NCBI GenBank assembly: GCA_002335425.1
Contig: DDCB01000022.1
Span: 21,545-85,544, forward strand
Reading direction: 5' to 3'
Origin: Chthonomonas sp. UBA2017
Lineage (GTDB): Bacteria; Armatimonadota; Fimbriimonadia; Fimbriimonadales; Fimbriimonadaceae
Length of the DNA: 64,000 nt
Shown here: piece by piece, positions 17,036 to 25,573 of the stretch
Layout of the letters: each line of letters starts with the position of its first letter
Position numbering within the stretch: the stretch's first letter is position 1
The notes under the pieces: generated by a model
The model's database searches: none
Told to the model about the DNA's origin: nothing
Seen by the model: only the letters and a program-made list of their open reading frames with translations
Program-made: the position numbers and the translations under genes

Positions 17036-17982
17036 ACGGCCGCCTCCCGAACTCGCGGATCTAGAATCGGAATGAGCAGATCGACCAGGAGATTGATGCC
17101 GATGAAGAGCGCCCCTGCCACAAGGACCGTCGCTTGAATCAGGGGGGTATCTCCTTTTTGGATCGCCTCGATCCCTTCTCGCCCGATCCCCGGGAGCGCA
17201 AAGGCCGTTTCGACGATGAACGAGCCGGTCAGGAGAAAGCCGAGGCTCGTCCCGATGGCGGTAATGACCGGCAAGATCGCATTGCGCAACGCGTGCCGAA
17301 GCACCAGCCGCATCTTGGGGACGCCTTTGGCCACGGCGAGCCGAATGAACTCTTGATTCAGGGTTTCGATCATGCTCGACCGTGTGAGGCGCGTCAGGAG
17401 TGCCATCGGCCGAAGCGACAGGATCACGACCGGCAAGATCAGATAATAGATGTCCGGGGCGACCCGATCGACCGCCCATGTTGTGGGCAACCGATCCAGC
17501 TGGACGGCAAAGATGTAGACCAAGATCGGCGCCAAGACAAAGTTGGGAATCGTCACCCCGAGGGTGCTGAGAGTCAAAACAAAGCGGTCGGCTCCTCGAT
17601 TCTGGCGAACAGCGGCCCAGGTTCCGAGCGAAATGCCGATCAGGGCCGCGAGAAGGATCGCCATCGTCGCCACCCGAATCGTCATCGGCAGGTTCTGGCT
17701 GAGGATCGTGCTCACCGGCTCTTTGGTGCCGTAATAGCTTTTGCCAAAGTCGCCTTGCACCGCCCGCCCGACAAACTCAACGTACCGAATTGGCCAAGGA
17801 CGGTCCAGCCCCATCTCTTGGCGGAGCGCCGCCACCGCTCCGGGCGTCGCCTTTTCGCCGATGATGGCGGTGGCCGCATCGCCAGGAGCCAGCTCGTCGG
17901 CCATGAACGTGACCAAGGAAATGAAGACAAGGCTGAGCACTCCAAAGAGCAACCTCATCACCAGGGCCTTGGCTAACTTCAC
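17032..17982 (-). CDS. oppB: ABC transporter permease, DppB/OppB type
   Basis: Partner permease of oppC, 316 residues, GTG start. Typical features are the N-terminal FGVLSLVFISLVTFMADELAPGD, the periplasmic GLDRPWPIRYVEFVGRAVQGDFG, and the EAA loop IRLAVAKGVPKMRLVLRHALRNAILPV followed by GFLLTGSFIVETAFALPGIG (given in parts). It is the first gene of the pair and faces the DUF4139 gene across 58 bases. Without its binding protein the substrate cannot be told; oligopeptide is the commonest for this family. Confidence 0.93.
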   Translation of the reverse strand: MKLAKALVMRLLFGVLSLVFISLVTFMADELAPGDAATAIIGEKATPGAVAALRQEMGLDRPWPIRYVEFVGRAVQGDFGKSYYGTKEPVSTILSQNLPMTIRVATMAILLAALIGISLGTWAAVRQNRGADRFVLTLSTLGVTIPNFVLAPILVYIFAVQLDRLPTTWAVDRVAPDIYYLILPVVILSLRPMALLTRLTRSSMIETLNQEFIRLAVAKGVPKMRLVLRHALRNAILPVITAIGTSLGFLLTGSFIVETAFALPGIGREGIEAIQKGDTPLIQATVLVAGALFIGINLLVDLLIPILDPRVREAAV

Positions 17983-18040
17983 GGGGTAGGAGCATACACC
18001 AGAGTAACCCTCAGGAAAGTATCAGGCGTCCAAACGGGCG

Positions 18041-19555
18041 ATGATCTTTGCGCTTTCCTCCCTCGTTTTGCAGCAGTCTCAGTCCGGATTCACTGGTCAA
18101 GTGATCGCGGCCTCGCTCTTTAAGAATGGCTATGCGGTCGTCATCCGGCAGTATGATGTGCCTCGGCCGGGGGCCTTTCGACTGATCGACCCTCCCCGTG
18201 CGACTTTAGGCAGTCTTTGGTTGACCACTTCCCCCGGAGCTTCGATCGATCGATTGATCACGACCCAGGAAACGGTCACCTCGACCAGCACAACTGCGAC
18301 TCTGACGCAGGTGGTGCAAAACAATGTGGGGAAATCCGTCAAAGTCAAACTGCGCGGCCAACCCGACTTGATCGAAGCTAAAATTCAAGCGGCTTCGGCC
18401 GGAATTGTTGTCCTGATCGTCGGCGAAGAAGCTCGAACGCTCGAAATTTCGCAAATCGAAGAGGTCCGAGGATCGTCATCGACGCTCACATGGACCTCGG
18501 AGACCAAATCCCAGCGGCCCGTGATTGAGGGCGTTTTGTCTGGCAGTGGAGGCAAAGTCTTTCTGATGAGCTTGGAGCGAGGGATGACTTGGGCACCAGC
18601 TTACCGAGTCGATATCTCCGACCCGAAAACACTCACCTTCACAGCTCGTGGGACCGTGATGAACGAACTCGTCGAATTGAAGGAGGCCGATGTCAAGCTG
18701 ATCACGGGGTATCCGAACCTGCCATTTATCGGCATTTTGGATCCGGCGAACCGGGATGTGACGATGGACCAGTTTCTGAATGGCCTGATGAGCCTCGGAT
18801 CAGAAGGCGCATTTCGAGGTCGACGAGAGATGATGACCCAAAATGCAGGCCCACGAGGGGGAGGCTGGGACGCCGATCAGCTCCCCGATGCTGCGAATTT
18901 TCAGGCTGAAGACCTCTTCTTTTATCGGATCCCCAAAGCGTCTCTCAAGGTCGGAGATCGAGGCCTCTTCACACTGACCCAATTCCAAGCACCCTATTCG
19001 CACCTCTATGAATGGGAAGTCCAAGACTTCGGCGTTGATGGCCGCTATTCGCCCCCCGATGAAGACCAGCCGGGCGACGTGTGGCATAGCCTCAAGTTTA
19101 AGAACTCGGGCGACATCCCGCTGACAACCGCCCCGGCCATGACGGTCCAGCGCGGCGAAGTCCTCGGCCAAGACACCGTGAAATACACTAGCAAGGGTGC
19201 CGAAGTTCGCCTTCGCATCACGAAGGCGCTCGACGTCGTTGCGACCGCAACCGAAGAAGAGCGCAGCCGGGATACGATCGAGCTCCCATGGGGAGCCGGG
19301 AAGCGGACCTTTGACCGCGTGACTCTCGCCGGAACGCTCACCATCACGAATCGCAAATCGACTTCGGTGGACATGCGAATCGAAAAGTCTCTCACTGGCG
19401 AAGTTCTAACGGTCTCGAATTCAGGACAAGCTACCAAGCTTGGGGCCGGGGTTCGCGCCTTAAATTCTCGAAATCAGATCGTTTGGTCGGTTCCGGTCGA
19501 GGCGGGAAAAACCCTCAAGCTGGAGTACACCTATCGGCTGGTCCTGAGCAACTAG
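18041..19555 (+). CDS. DUF4139-type protein
   Basis: 504 residues. The N-terminus is weakly hydrophobic (MIFALSSLVLQQS), possibly a short export signal. Middle and C-terminal parts match the DUF4139 pattern: beta-sheet-rich, with RGMTWAPAYRVDI, ARGTVMNELVELKEADVKLI, a Gly/Arg-rich insert near residues 255-275 (GRREMMTQNAGPRGGGWD), SLKFKNSGDIPLTTAP and the final VEAGKTLKLEYTYRLVLSN. Proteins of this family are probably envelope-associated; function is unknown. Stands alone, divergent from oppB, and followed by the small Cys-rich gene 62 bases later. Confidence 0.75.
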   Translation: MIFALSSLVLQQSQSGFTGQVIAASLFKNGYAVVIRQYDVPRPGAFRLIDPPRATLGSLWLTTSPGASIDRLITTQETVTSTSTTATLTQVVQNNVGKSVKVKLRGQPDLIEAKIQAASAGIVVLIVGEEARTLEISQIEEVRGSSSTLTWTSETKSQRPVIEGVLSGSGGKVFLMSLERGMTWAPAYRVDISDPKTLTFTARGTVMNELVELKEADVKLITGYPNLPFIGILDPANRDVTMDQFLNGLMSLGSEGAFRGRREMMTQNAGPRGGGWDADQLPDAANFQAEDLFFYRIPKASLKVGDRGLFTLTQFQAPYSHLYEWEVQDFGVDGRYSPPDEDQPGDVWHSLKFKNSGDIPLTTAPAMTVQRGEVLGQDTVKYTSKGAEVRLRITKALDVVATATEEERSRDTIELPWGAGKRTFDRVTLAGTLTITNRKSTSVDMRIEKSLTGEVLTVSNSGQATKLGAGVRALNSRNQIVWSVPVEAGKTLKLEYTYRLVLSN

Positions 19556-19595
19556 CACTTTGCTTTGTCCTAAAAATTGATGACTTGCATCTCTT

Positions 19596-19605
19596 GGGGG
19601 GGGGG
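19596..19605 (+). repeat. Homopolymeric run of ten G
   Basis: Ten consecutive G lie between a TTGCAT (19585-19590) and a TATTGT (19606-19611), seven bases before the start of the Cys-rich gene. If these are -35 and -10 elements the tract fills most of their 15-base spacer, so slippage would change promoter strength. Presence of the tract is certain; the regulatory role is a guess. Confidence 0.6.
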
Positions 19606-19617
19606 TATTGTTCAATT

Positions 19618-19866
19618 ATGAAGCAATTTCTTAGCTTGATCGTACTCACTATCACTGGTCTTGCATTTGCTGCAATGGTGATCGCAATTCAGGATGACGG
19701 CAAAAGGCGCTGTACGACCTCGGACTGCGTTACGATGTGCAATCACGAGCCCCCCAATTCAGGCGATTGGCTTTTTTGGTGTCATGCCTGTTGCGACCAG
19801 ATCAATCCGAGCGTAAGTTGCTTCGCTAAGTGTAATGACTTGAGAGCTCCTTGCTCGTGTGAATAA
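19618..19866 (+). CDS. Small secreted cysteine-rich protein
   Basis: 82 residues. A hydrophobic N-terminus (MKQFLSLIVLTITGLAFAAM) acts as signal peptide or anchor; the remaining ~57 residues hold ten cysteines, including CHACC near the middle and a PCSCE end, suggesting a disulfide-rich or metal-binding extracellular peptide. I do not recognise the family. There is no classical ribosome site; a TATTGT box six bases upstream suggests a leaderless message. The gene is followed two bases later by a lipoprotein gene. Both have lower GC than the flanks, a possible sign of acquisition. Confidence 0.68.
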   Translation: MKQFLSLIVLTITGLAFAAMVIAIQDDGKRRCTTSDCVTMCNHEPPNSGDWLFWCHACCDQINPSVSCFAKCNDLRAPCSCE

Positions 19867-19868
19867 TC

Positions 19869-20618
19869 ATGAAAGCCCTTACGAATCTGATTCTTTGCGT
19901 CGTTGCCATTTTCGCTTTTGGATGCGAGTTTCAATCGAACGACCCAACACTAAAACACCTCAAACCTGAACAACAACGCGCGGTGGCTAACTTGTCGCCA
20001 GAAGCTCGGTCAGTATGGGACATGATGCAAACGCTCAAGAAGCAGACATCTCTCAAGCCAGGGCAGCTCATTCAAATGCGGCAGTTTGTCGAGGGGAAAA
20101 CCTTTCAGCAGCGGGCATACCTTGGACCGGTACTTTTGGTTTGCTTAGAAAATGAGCTGATGACGTCCGGAGACGCTCGACAGTGGGTCAGCCAGGTTCG
20201 GCTGAGATCTGATTCGACCGAAGAGCAGCAGGGTTGGGATCATTTCTTGAAGCGAATCGACGCCCACGAGCAACGATTGAAAGAAAAGAGAGCGAAAGAA
20301 GAGACTCTGTCCGCCGAAGACCGCAAAGAGCTGAAGGAGGTCTCTCAGCAGAATTTGGCAGTCATGAAGGAAATTCAGGCCCATAAGGCAATTTCTGAGA
20401 AAAATCGAAAGCACATGGAAACTTTGCGAGATTCCGATAAGGTGGGCATCCGATTAAGTCTCAGTCCCGTTCTGATGACCGCTGTCCAGTCCGGAGCGAT
20501 GTCGAAAGCGGAAGCCAAACAATGGATTGCCAGTGCCAGTCAACGATCCCAGAGCGAATCCGAAAATCAGGCTTGGAAAAACCTTGAAAAGTCCATCGAT
20601 AAGCTGAACAATCCGTAA
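19869..20618 (+). CDS. Lipoprotein with internal duplication
   Basis: 249 residues with a lipoprotein signal peptide whose lipobox is AFGC (Cys 19). The mature part is helical and strongly charged. Two segments are clearly related: residues 85-131 (LGPVLLVCLENELMTSGDA...) and 198-245 (LSPVLMTAVQSGAMSKAEA...), each continuing with a QW doublet and a GW or AW about twenty residues later. A Lys/Glu-rich coiled coil (about 135-190) joins them. No known family recognised. It begins two bases after the Cys-rich gene, so the pair is one translational unit, and ends just before convergent dnaX. Confidence 0.75.
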   Translation: MKALTNLILCVVAIFAFGCEFQSNDPTLKHLKPEQQRAVANLSPEARSVWDMMQTLKKQTSLKPGQLIQMRQFVEGKTFQQRAYLGPVLLVCLENELMTSGDARQWVSQVRLRSDSTEEQQGWDHFLKRIDAHEQRLKEKRAKEETLSAEDRKELKEVSQQNLAVMKEIQAHKAISEKNRKHMETLRDSDKVGIRLSLSPVLMTAVQSGAMSKAEAKQWIASASQRSQSESENQAWKNLEKSIDKLNNP

Positions 20619-20621
20619 TCC

Positions 20622-22232
20622 TCAGAGTCCGTCGAGCACTTCGATGGCCGCTTGGCGGAGGTTTTCTCCGTCAAGCGGTTTTTCTGCACTGGCGGTCGTG
20701 TCTCCGTCGCCCGCTTTCGGCTTGGCCTTCGCCAGTTCATAGACCAGTCGGAGCTGGGCCGGGCCGCCCATCCGCTGGAAGACTTCGCTGATCATGCCTT
20801 GTTGCTTCGGGCGCTCCATCAGCCAATCCAGATCCATTTGCCGCGGAAAGCCGATTCGAATCTGGCTCTCGGTCTCTTCGAGCACCCGGGTCAAGCCGAG
20901 CTTGTTTCGAGCGATTTCGGATTTTTCGCTCAGCTCGCGGACGGTCGCGGCCCACACCGCGTGAACTCCTTCGAGCGGCTCGGGCGCGGCTTGGGCTTGG
21001 GCCGGAGCGGCCGGGGGTGGTGAAGGTGCTGGCGTTCGCGGAGTCGCCGGCGGACTGGCGGATCGCTGGCTGAACGATGGACCGGCGGCCTGAATCGGGG
21101 CCTCGGCCGCTCCCGCCCGAGCGGGGGCCATCCCCGAGGCCGGAACGGATGGGCCGAGGGCGATGGCGAGTAGCTGCTGTTCCAGCCAAATGCGGGGGAT
21201 CGTCACCTCCCGAACATGCTTGTGTGATTCGAGCAATCCGGTTCGCAAGTGAGCGAGCTTTTCGAGTCCAATACGGCTCGCGGCGGCTTTGGTCGCGGCC
21301 TCGACGCTGGAGTCGATCGCCGATCCGACCTCGACGCCTAGCACCGCCCGGGTCAGGTCGGCGATCCGCATGAGCAGCGATTCGACCACGTGTCGAGGAT
21401 CGCGACCTTTGCGGCTGACTTGATCAAAGAGCTGAGTCACGCGGCTGAGCTCTTGATGGGCCATGGCCAGCAAGAGATCGTCGAGAAGTTCGGTGTCGAT
21501 CAGGCCCAGTTGATCGACAACGGTCGAGAGCGTCAGGTCCCCTTCGTTCGACAGGAGAACCTGCTCCAGGAGCGACAGAGCGTCGCGATATCCGCCGTCC
21601 GCCAGTCGGGCGATCGCTGCGAGTGCGCCCGGCTCGGCTGGGACCCCTTCGGCTTGGCAGACGAACTGGAGGCGGTGCTGCAGTTCGGCCAGGGTCGCCC
21701 GGTGGAAGTCGAATTTCACGCACCGAGACCGAATGGTCGGAGGCACTTTATGAAACTCGGTGGTGGCGAGGATGAAAACGATATGGGCGGGAGGCTCTTC
21801 GATCGTCTTGAGCAAAGCGTCGAAAGCCTTGGCCGAGAGATCGTGAACCTCGTCGATGATAAAGATCTTGTAGCGGCAGTAGTTCGGCGCGTAGTCCGTG
21901 ACTTGGACAATCTTTTCGCGGACTTGCTCGACGCCGGATTCGCTGGCCGCGTCCATCTCGATGACGTCCATGCAGTGCCCTTCGGTGATCGACTGGCAGA
22001 TTTCACACTCATTGCAAGGCTCCGCCGAAGGCCCCTTTTCGCAGTTCAAAGCCTTGGCGAGAAGCCGGGCTGTGGAGGTTTTCCCGGTTCCGCGAGGCCC
22101 GGTAAACAGGTAGGCATGGGCGATTTTGCCCTGCTTCAGCGAGTTTTGCAGGGTCCGAATCACGTGCTCTTGCCCCATGAGTTCGCCAAAGGTCTGGCTG
22201 CGATATTTTCGGTAGAGGGCAATATGCGACAC
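20622..22232 (-). CDS. dnaX: DNA polymerase III subunit gamma/tau
   Basis: Clamp-loader ATPase of the replisome. The 536-residue protein starts MSHIALYRKYRSQTFGEL and has the Walker A loop GPRGTGKTSTARLLAKALNC, the four-Cys zinc module (C-EKGPSAEP-C-NE-C-EI-C), Walker B IFIIDEVHDL, sensor FILATTEFHKVPPTIRSRC, and a Pro/Ala-rich linker (about residues 375-420) before a tau-type C-terminal domain. I see no A6-type slippery stretch for programmed frameshifting. It lies 25 bases after the SRP RNA, as in Bacillus, but recR does not follow. Confidence 0.96.
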   Translation of the reverse strand: MSHIALYRKYRSQTFGELMGQEHVIRTLQNSLKQGKIAHAYLFTGPRGTGKTSTARLLAKALNCEKGPSAEPCNECEICQSITEGHCMDVIEMDAASESGVEQVREKIVQVTDYAPNYCRYKIFIIDEVHDLSAKAFDALLKTIEEPPAHIVFILATTEFHKVPPTIRSRCVKFDFHRATLAELQHRLQFVCQAEGVPAEPGALAAIARLADGGYRDALSLLEQVLLSNEGDLTLSTVVDQLGLIDTELLDDLLLAMAHQELSRVTQLFDQVSRKGRDPRHVVESLLMRIADLTRAVLGVEVGSAIDSSVEAATKAAASRIGLEKLAHLRTGLLESHKHVREVTIPRIWLEQQLLAIALGPSVPASGMAPARAGAAEAPIQAAGPSFSQRSASPPATPRTPAPSPPPAAPAQAQAAPEPLEGVHAVWAATVRELSEKSEIARNKLGLTRVLEETESQIRIGFPRQMDLDWLMERPKQQGMISEVFQRMGGPAQLRLVYELAKAKPKAGDGDTTASAEKPLDGENLRQAAIEVLDGL

Positions 22233-22257
22233 GGTGTAGTTCCCACCTTAGTTTAGA

Positions 22258-22365
22258 CCAGAACGCCGGGAATGACGCATCGCACAGAGGGAGGGCTTAG
22301 CGCTGCTGCCTTCCGGCCCTGACGCGGTTCACCCATCTGCTGCCGTACGGTTCCCGGCGGTCTGG
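22258..22365 (-). ncRNA. ffs: Signal recognition particle RNA (4.5S type)
   Basis: About 108 bases. The two ends (CCAGA...CCGGG and CCCGG...TCTGG) pair to form a long hairpin, and the apical domain carries the conserved SRP core GGGCCGGAAGGCAGCAGC. It is a small bacterial form without an Alu domain. Binds Ffh and targets membrane proteins. Lies upstream of dnaX on the same strand; ends are given to within a few bases. Confidence 0.93.
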
Positions 22366-22395
22366 TGAGAGTTTGATATTCAGTTGTCGAGGCGC

Positions 22396-23778
22396 TTAGG
22401 GTTCGGCCCGCAAGTTCGGAATTCGGACGAGGTCCTGGTCGGCGGTGTTGGTCGCCGAAGGAACGAAGCCTTTGAGCTCAAGCACCGGGGTCTTTCCGCC
22501 TTCGGTAGACCAGTCGCCGAGCCGCAAGAGCTGGTCTCGTGTCAGTTCAAGTTGGGCGAAGATCACCCTTTGGCCCGGGCGAATTTCGGTGTTGAGGTGG
22601 TTCGCATCGGTCATTCCCTCGCCATTCCAAGAGAATTTATCCTGGATGTGATGCGCAGCACTGCGCGGCGAATAAAAGAATTCCAAGACGTAGTTTTCGC
22701 CCTTGAAGGGGTACATTCCGACGTCGCGGCTCATGTCGATTTGGCGGTTAAACCGGCGGTTTCGAACGAAAAGGTCGTCTTGCATGAACGTCTCGTCGGT
22801 CGGCGGATCGAGTGAGACATCGGTCTTCCAATCCCAGTCCATCCCGCCAGGAACGGCGTGGGGGTAGTCCTTGTCGCGCAAGATCACCCGAATGCGAGTG
22901 CCGACCGGCAGAACGTTCCAATTCCCTTGAATCCGCAAGACCTTGGGTCGCTCGACGGTGACTCGGGCTCCGAATTTGACGTCCCAAGGGGGCCGTGAGT
23001 CATAGGCTCCTTGCTCGAAGTGGCCGCCTTGCTTCGCGAACCAGCCTCGCTGCGTCATTCGCACGAGCAGAGTGTCCAGGTTCTGCTCGATGGTATCGCG
23101 GTTTTGAAAGTTCGTGAAGACCTCGGGTTGATCTTTGAATCGCTTTTCGGCCGCCGTCAGCAGGGTTTTGTACAGGTCGGCTGACTCTTGGATTTGGCCA
23201 TTACGCTGATAGGCGTTGGCCAAGAGGTTTCGGCGAGCCGGCGTAAAGTCGATATCATCGCGCTTCCCGGCTTCTTCCCAGTACTTCACGGCCTGAGGAA
23301 AGTCGTCCACGATTTTGTGGAACCAAACCCATCCTGTTTCGAAGAAGAGTTCATAGGTTTCGGAATTCCGGCGGCAACCTTCTTTGCCCAAAGCGATGGC
23401 CGAGGGCAGATACCGGCGATCGGATCGATGCTGTTCGTCGGTGAAGTTGTATCCGATGTGCCACATTCCGATGGTGTAGACGTCGATCTGCTTGGGGTCG
23501 AGCCACGTCACCAATCGGATCAGCGGAAGGACCGCGTCGTAGTTGCCTGTTTCGAAGAACGAATCGGCACGAACCCACAAGATGCCCGCGATGAGCTCAC
23601 GGAATCCTGCCATGGCAAAGAGGAGATATTCGGGCGAAAGGGTCGATGGAATTCCCTCTTGCTTCACCGAGTACGTCTTCGACCAGTTGGGGAAGATTGC
23701 GGTGCGTTGCAACGTCCCGCAGAGCCCCAAGCAGATGAGGATGCAGAGAAAGAAAGGAAGAACGCTTTTTCGCTTCAC
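22396..23778 (-). CDS. TPR-like membrane-anchored protein of an ABC operon
   Basis: 460 residues: an N-terminal hydrophobic signal/anchor (MKRKSVLPFFLCILICLGLC), then a helical TPR-like half (about residues 55-225, e.g. FFETGNYDAVLPLIRLVTWLD and LLANAYQRNGQIQESADLYK), and a beta-rich C-terminal half (about 260-455) with aromatic motifs such as GGMDWDWKTDVSLDPP. Likely extracytoplasmic. It follows the ABC permease gene by six bases, so it is probably a partner of that exporter. Family not recognised beyond the TPR fold. Confidence 0.75.
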   Translation of the reverse strand: MKRKSVLPFFLCILICLGLCGTLQRTAIFPNWSKTYSVKQEGIPSTLSPEYLLFAMAGFRELIAGILWVRADSFFETGNYDAVLPLIRLVTWLDPKQIDVYTIGMWHIGYNFTDEQHRSDRRYLPSAIALGKEGCRRNSETYELFFETGWVWFHKIVDDFPQAVKYWEEAGKRDDIDFTPARRNLLANAYQRNGQIQESADLYKTLLTAAEKRFKDQPEVFTNFQNRDTIEQNLDTLLVRMTQRGWFAKQGGHFEQGAYDSRPPWDVKFGARVTVERPKVLRIQGNWNVLPVGTRIRVILRDKDYPHAVPGGMDWDWKTDVSLDPPTDETFMQDDLFVRNRRFNRQIDMSRDVGMYPFKGENYVLEFFYSPRSAAHHIQDKFSWNGEGMTDANHLNTEIRPGQRVIFAQLELTRDQLLRLGDWSTEGGKTPVLELKGFVPSATNTADQDLVRIPNLRAEP

Positions 23779-23784
23779 GGTGGG

Positions 23785-24573
23785 TTAAACCTCTCGACGA
23801 TCAAAGATCAAAATTCCGGCGACGCACAGCGCCACGATGTAGACCAGTCCATAGCCGATCGTGGTGATGTAGTATCCGAACTGGGTGTCGATCTGTTGTG
23901 TCGGGTTGATGATCGGATTCGCGACTTGATAATTCGCAAAGTTCGGCAGAACTGTGTTCGCAAACCATGCGAACCCTTTCGTCACGACGTGAGCATCCTT
24001 GTCGTTACTCAACGTCTCGAAAAACGGGTTCATCACCGAGCCGAGCAGATACACTCCGCCGCTCAGAAAGAAGTTCACCAGCGGCGATGTGAACGTGCTG
24101 AAGAACATCGCGACGGCAGCGAGAATACTCATCTGGACGAAGTACATCGCTGGCACCTGGGCCAGTTGGGGAATATCGCCCGCACTTCCCTTTTGCATGA
24201 TCGCAAAAACGAAGATCAAGACAGCGGTCATCAACGCCATCATGAGCCCCAAAGCTCCGACCGCGCCGAGATATTTCCCAAGATAAAATTGCCAACGTTG
24301 GACCGGCTTGCACAGGATGGTGTAAATCGTTCGACGTTCGATCTCGTTCGGAATCATGTACATCGTGAGGACGATGGCGATCACGGCACTCGTGAGCAAG
24401 ATGATGCTCAGCGTCATGCCGCGCAAGATCGATGTTTCTTGGCGGGCGGTGAGGGCTCCAAGCCCGGGGGCAATCGCCAAAAAGAGAACGCCAATGAAGA
24501 GAATGATGAGGAGGATTCGCCGACGAACCGCCTCACCAATTGTGGTTCCAGCAATGGAAAAAATAACTCTCAT
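23785..24573 (-). CDS. ABC-2 type transporter permease
   Basis: 262-residue membrane subunit with six predicted hydrophobic segments. The start (ISIAGTTIGEAVRRR-like: MRVIFSIAGTTIGEAVRRRI) and the cytoplasmic loop ERRTIYTILCKPVQRWQFYLGK are typical of NosY/CcmB-like ABC-2 permeases, and the protein ends GILIFDRREV. Lies 15 bases downstream of its ATPase and six bases upstream of the TPR gene. Cargo unknown; export is the usual role. Confidence 0.88.
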   Translation of the reverse strand: MRVIFSIAGTTIGEAVRRRILLIILFIGVLFLAIAPGLGALTARQETSILRGMTLSIILLTSAVIAIVLTMYMIPNEIERRTIYTILCKPVQRWQFYLGKYLGAVGALGLMMALMTAVLIFVFAIMQKGSAGDIPQLAQVPAMYFVQMSILAAVAMFFSTFTSPLVNFFLSGGVYLLGSVMNPFFETLSNDKDAHVVTKGFAWFANTVLPNFANYQVANPIINPTQQIDTQFGYYITTIGYGLVYIVALCVAGILIFDRREV

Positions 24574-24588
24574 CCGTGGGTTGTTTCC

Positions 24589-25545
24589 TTACGCGTTGGG
24601 TGCGACGTCCGAAATTTCTTGTCGAGACCCGCGATCGCTGACGGTCTCAATGAAGAGATCTTCCAGCCGAATTCGTCGCGGGATCAAACTAACTATGCTG
24701 CCCTTTTGATTTCGAATGGCGTCGAGAACTGCGTTCGAGTCATGGTTATCGGGCATGTCGATGATCACGCGGCCATCTCGAGCCGAAATCAGGGCTTCGG
24801 GCAGTTGCAAGCTGTGGGCCCAGGCGTCGGAGACGCCGTTTGCGGTGATCTCCAATCGTCCACCCCGGAGAAGGTCGTCGAGACGGCCTTGCTTGCGAAT
24901 CTTGCCGTGGTGGATGATCGCCACGCGGTCGCAGATCCGCTCCACATCGCTCAATTCGTGGCTTGAAATGAAGCAGGTCTTGCCCTCGTCGCGAAATCGC
25001 AAGATCAGGTCGCGGATTTCGATGTGAGCGATCGGGTCCAAGCCCCCGGTCGGCTCATCCAAAAAGAGGAGCTTCGGGTCGTTCAGAAGGCTCTGCGCGA
25101 GGCCGATCCGCTGCTGCATGCCTTTGGAGTACTGCGAAATCGTTTTGGTGCCCGCGCCTTGGAGATTGACTTTGCGAAGGAGCTCTTCACACTTGGCTTT
25201 GTCTTTGATTCCAAAGAGGGAGCCGTAGAACATCAAGATCTCCAGCCCAGTCATGTGCTCGTAATAGTACGGCTTCTCGGGCAAGTAGCTGATCTCTTGG
25301 TGGACCTTCATGTCGCCGACCTCTTTGCCGAGGAGGTAAGCCTCGCCATCGGTCGGGTAGATGATGCCGAGCAGCATCTTGATGGTGGTCGTTTTTCCGG
25401 CCCCGTTCGGGCCCAAGAAACCGAAGATCTCGCCCTCTTCGACGATGAGGTTGAGATCATCGACGACGTTGACCTTGCCGCCCTTTTTACTCTTGTAAGT
25501 TTTCGTTAGATTTCGCGTTTCGATGGCATAGCCCAAGGCGATCAC
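24589..25545 (-). CDS. ABC transporter ATP-binding protein
   Basis: 318-residue ATPase driving the downstream permease. Walker A is GFLGPNGAGKTTTIKMLLG, the ABC signature is YSKGMQQRIGLAQSLLNDP, Walker B is KLLFLDEPTGGLDP and the switch His follows in CFISSHELSDVERICD. The frame is open 43 codons further upstream, but a GTG at 25545 preceded directly by AGGAG gives the usual start (IETRNLTKTYKSKKG shortly after). First gene of a three-gene unit with the ABC-2 permease and the TPR protein. Confidence 0.94.
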   Translation of the reverse strand: MIALGYAIETRNLTKTYKSKKGGKVNVVDDLNLIVEEGEIFGFLGPNGAGKTTTIKMLLGIIYPTDGEAYLLGKEVGDMKVHQEISYLPEKPYYYEHMTGLEILMFYGSLFGIKDKAKCEELLRKVNLQGAGTKTISQYSKGMQQRIGLAQSLLNDPKLLFLDEPTGGLDPIAHIEIRDLILRFRDEGKTCFISSHELSDVERICDRVAIIHHGKIRKQGRLDDLLRGGRLEITANGVSDAWAHSLQLPEALISARDGRVIIDMPDNHDSNAVLDAIRNQKGSIVSLIPRRIRLEDLFIETVSDRGSRQEISDVAPNA

Positions 25546-25573
25546 CTGCTCCTGGAATAGTGCGCCAGTATAC

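Noticed and set aside
20622..22232. Programmed frameshift in dnaX producing gamma
   Set aside because: No A6G-type slippery run with a following hairpin was seen near the domain boundary.
23188..24966. 592-codon open frame on the plus strand across the TPR and permease genes
   Set aside because: It lies antisense to clearly coding frames; composition is Arg/His/Asp-rich and low-complexity, the signature of a shadow frame in GC-rich DNA.
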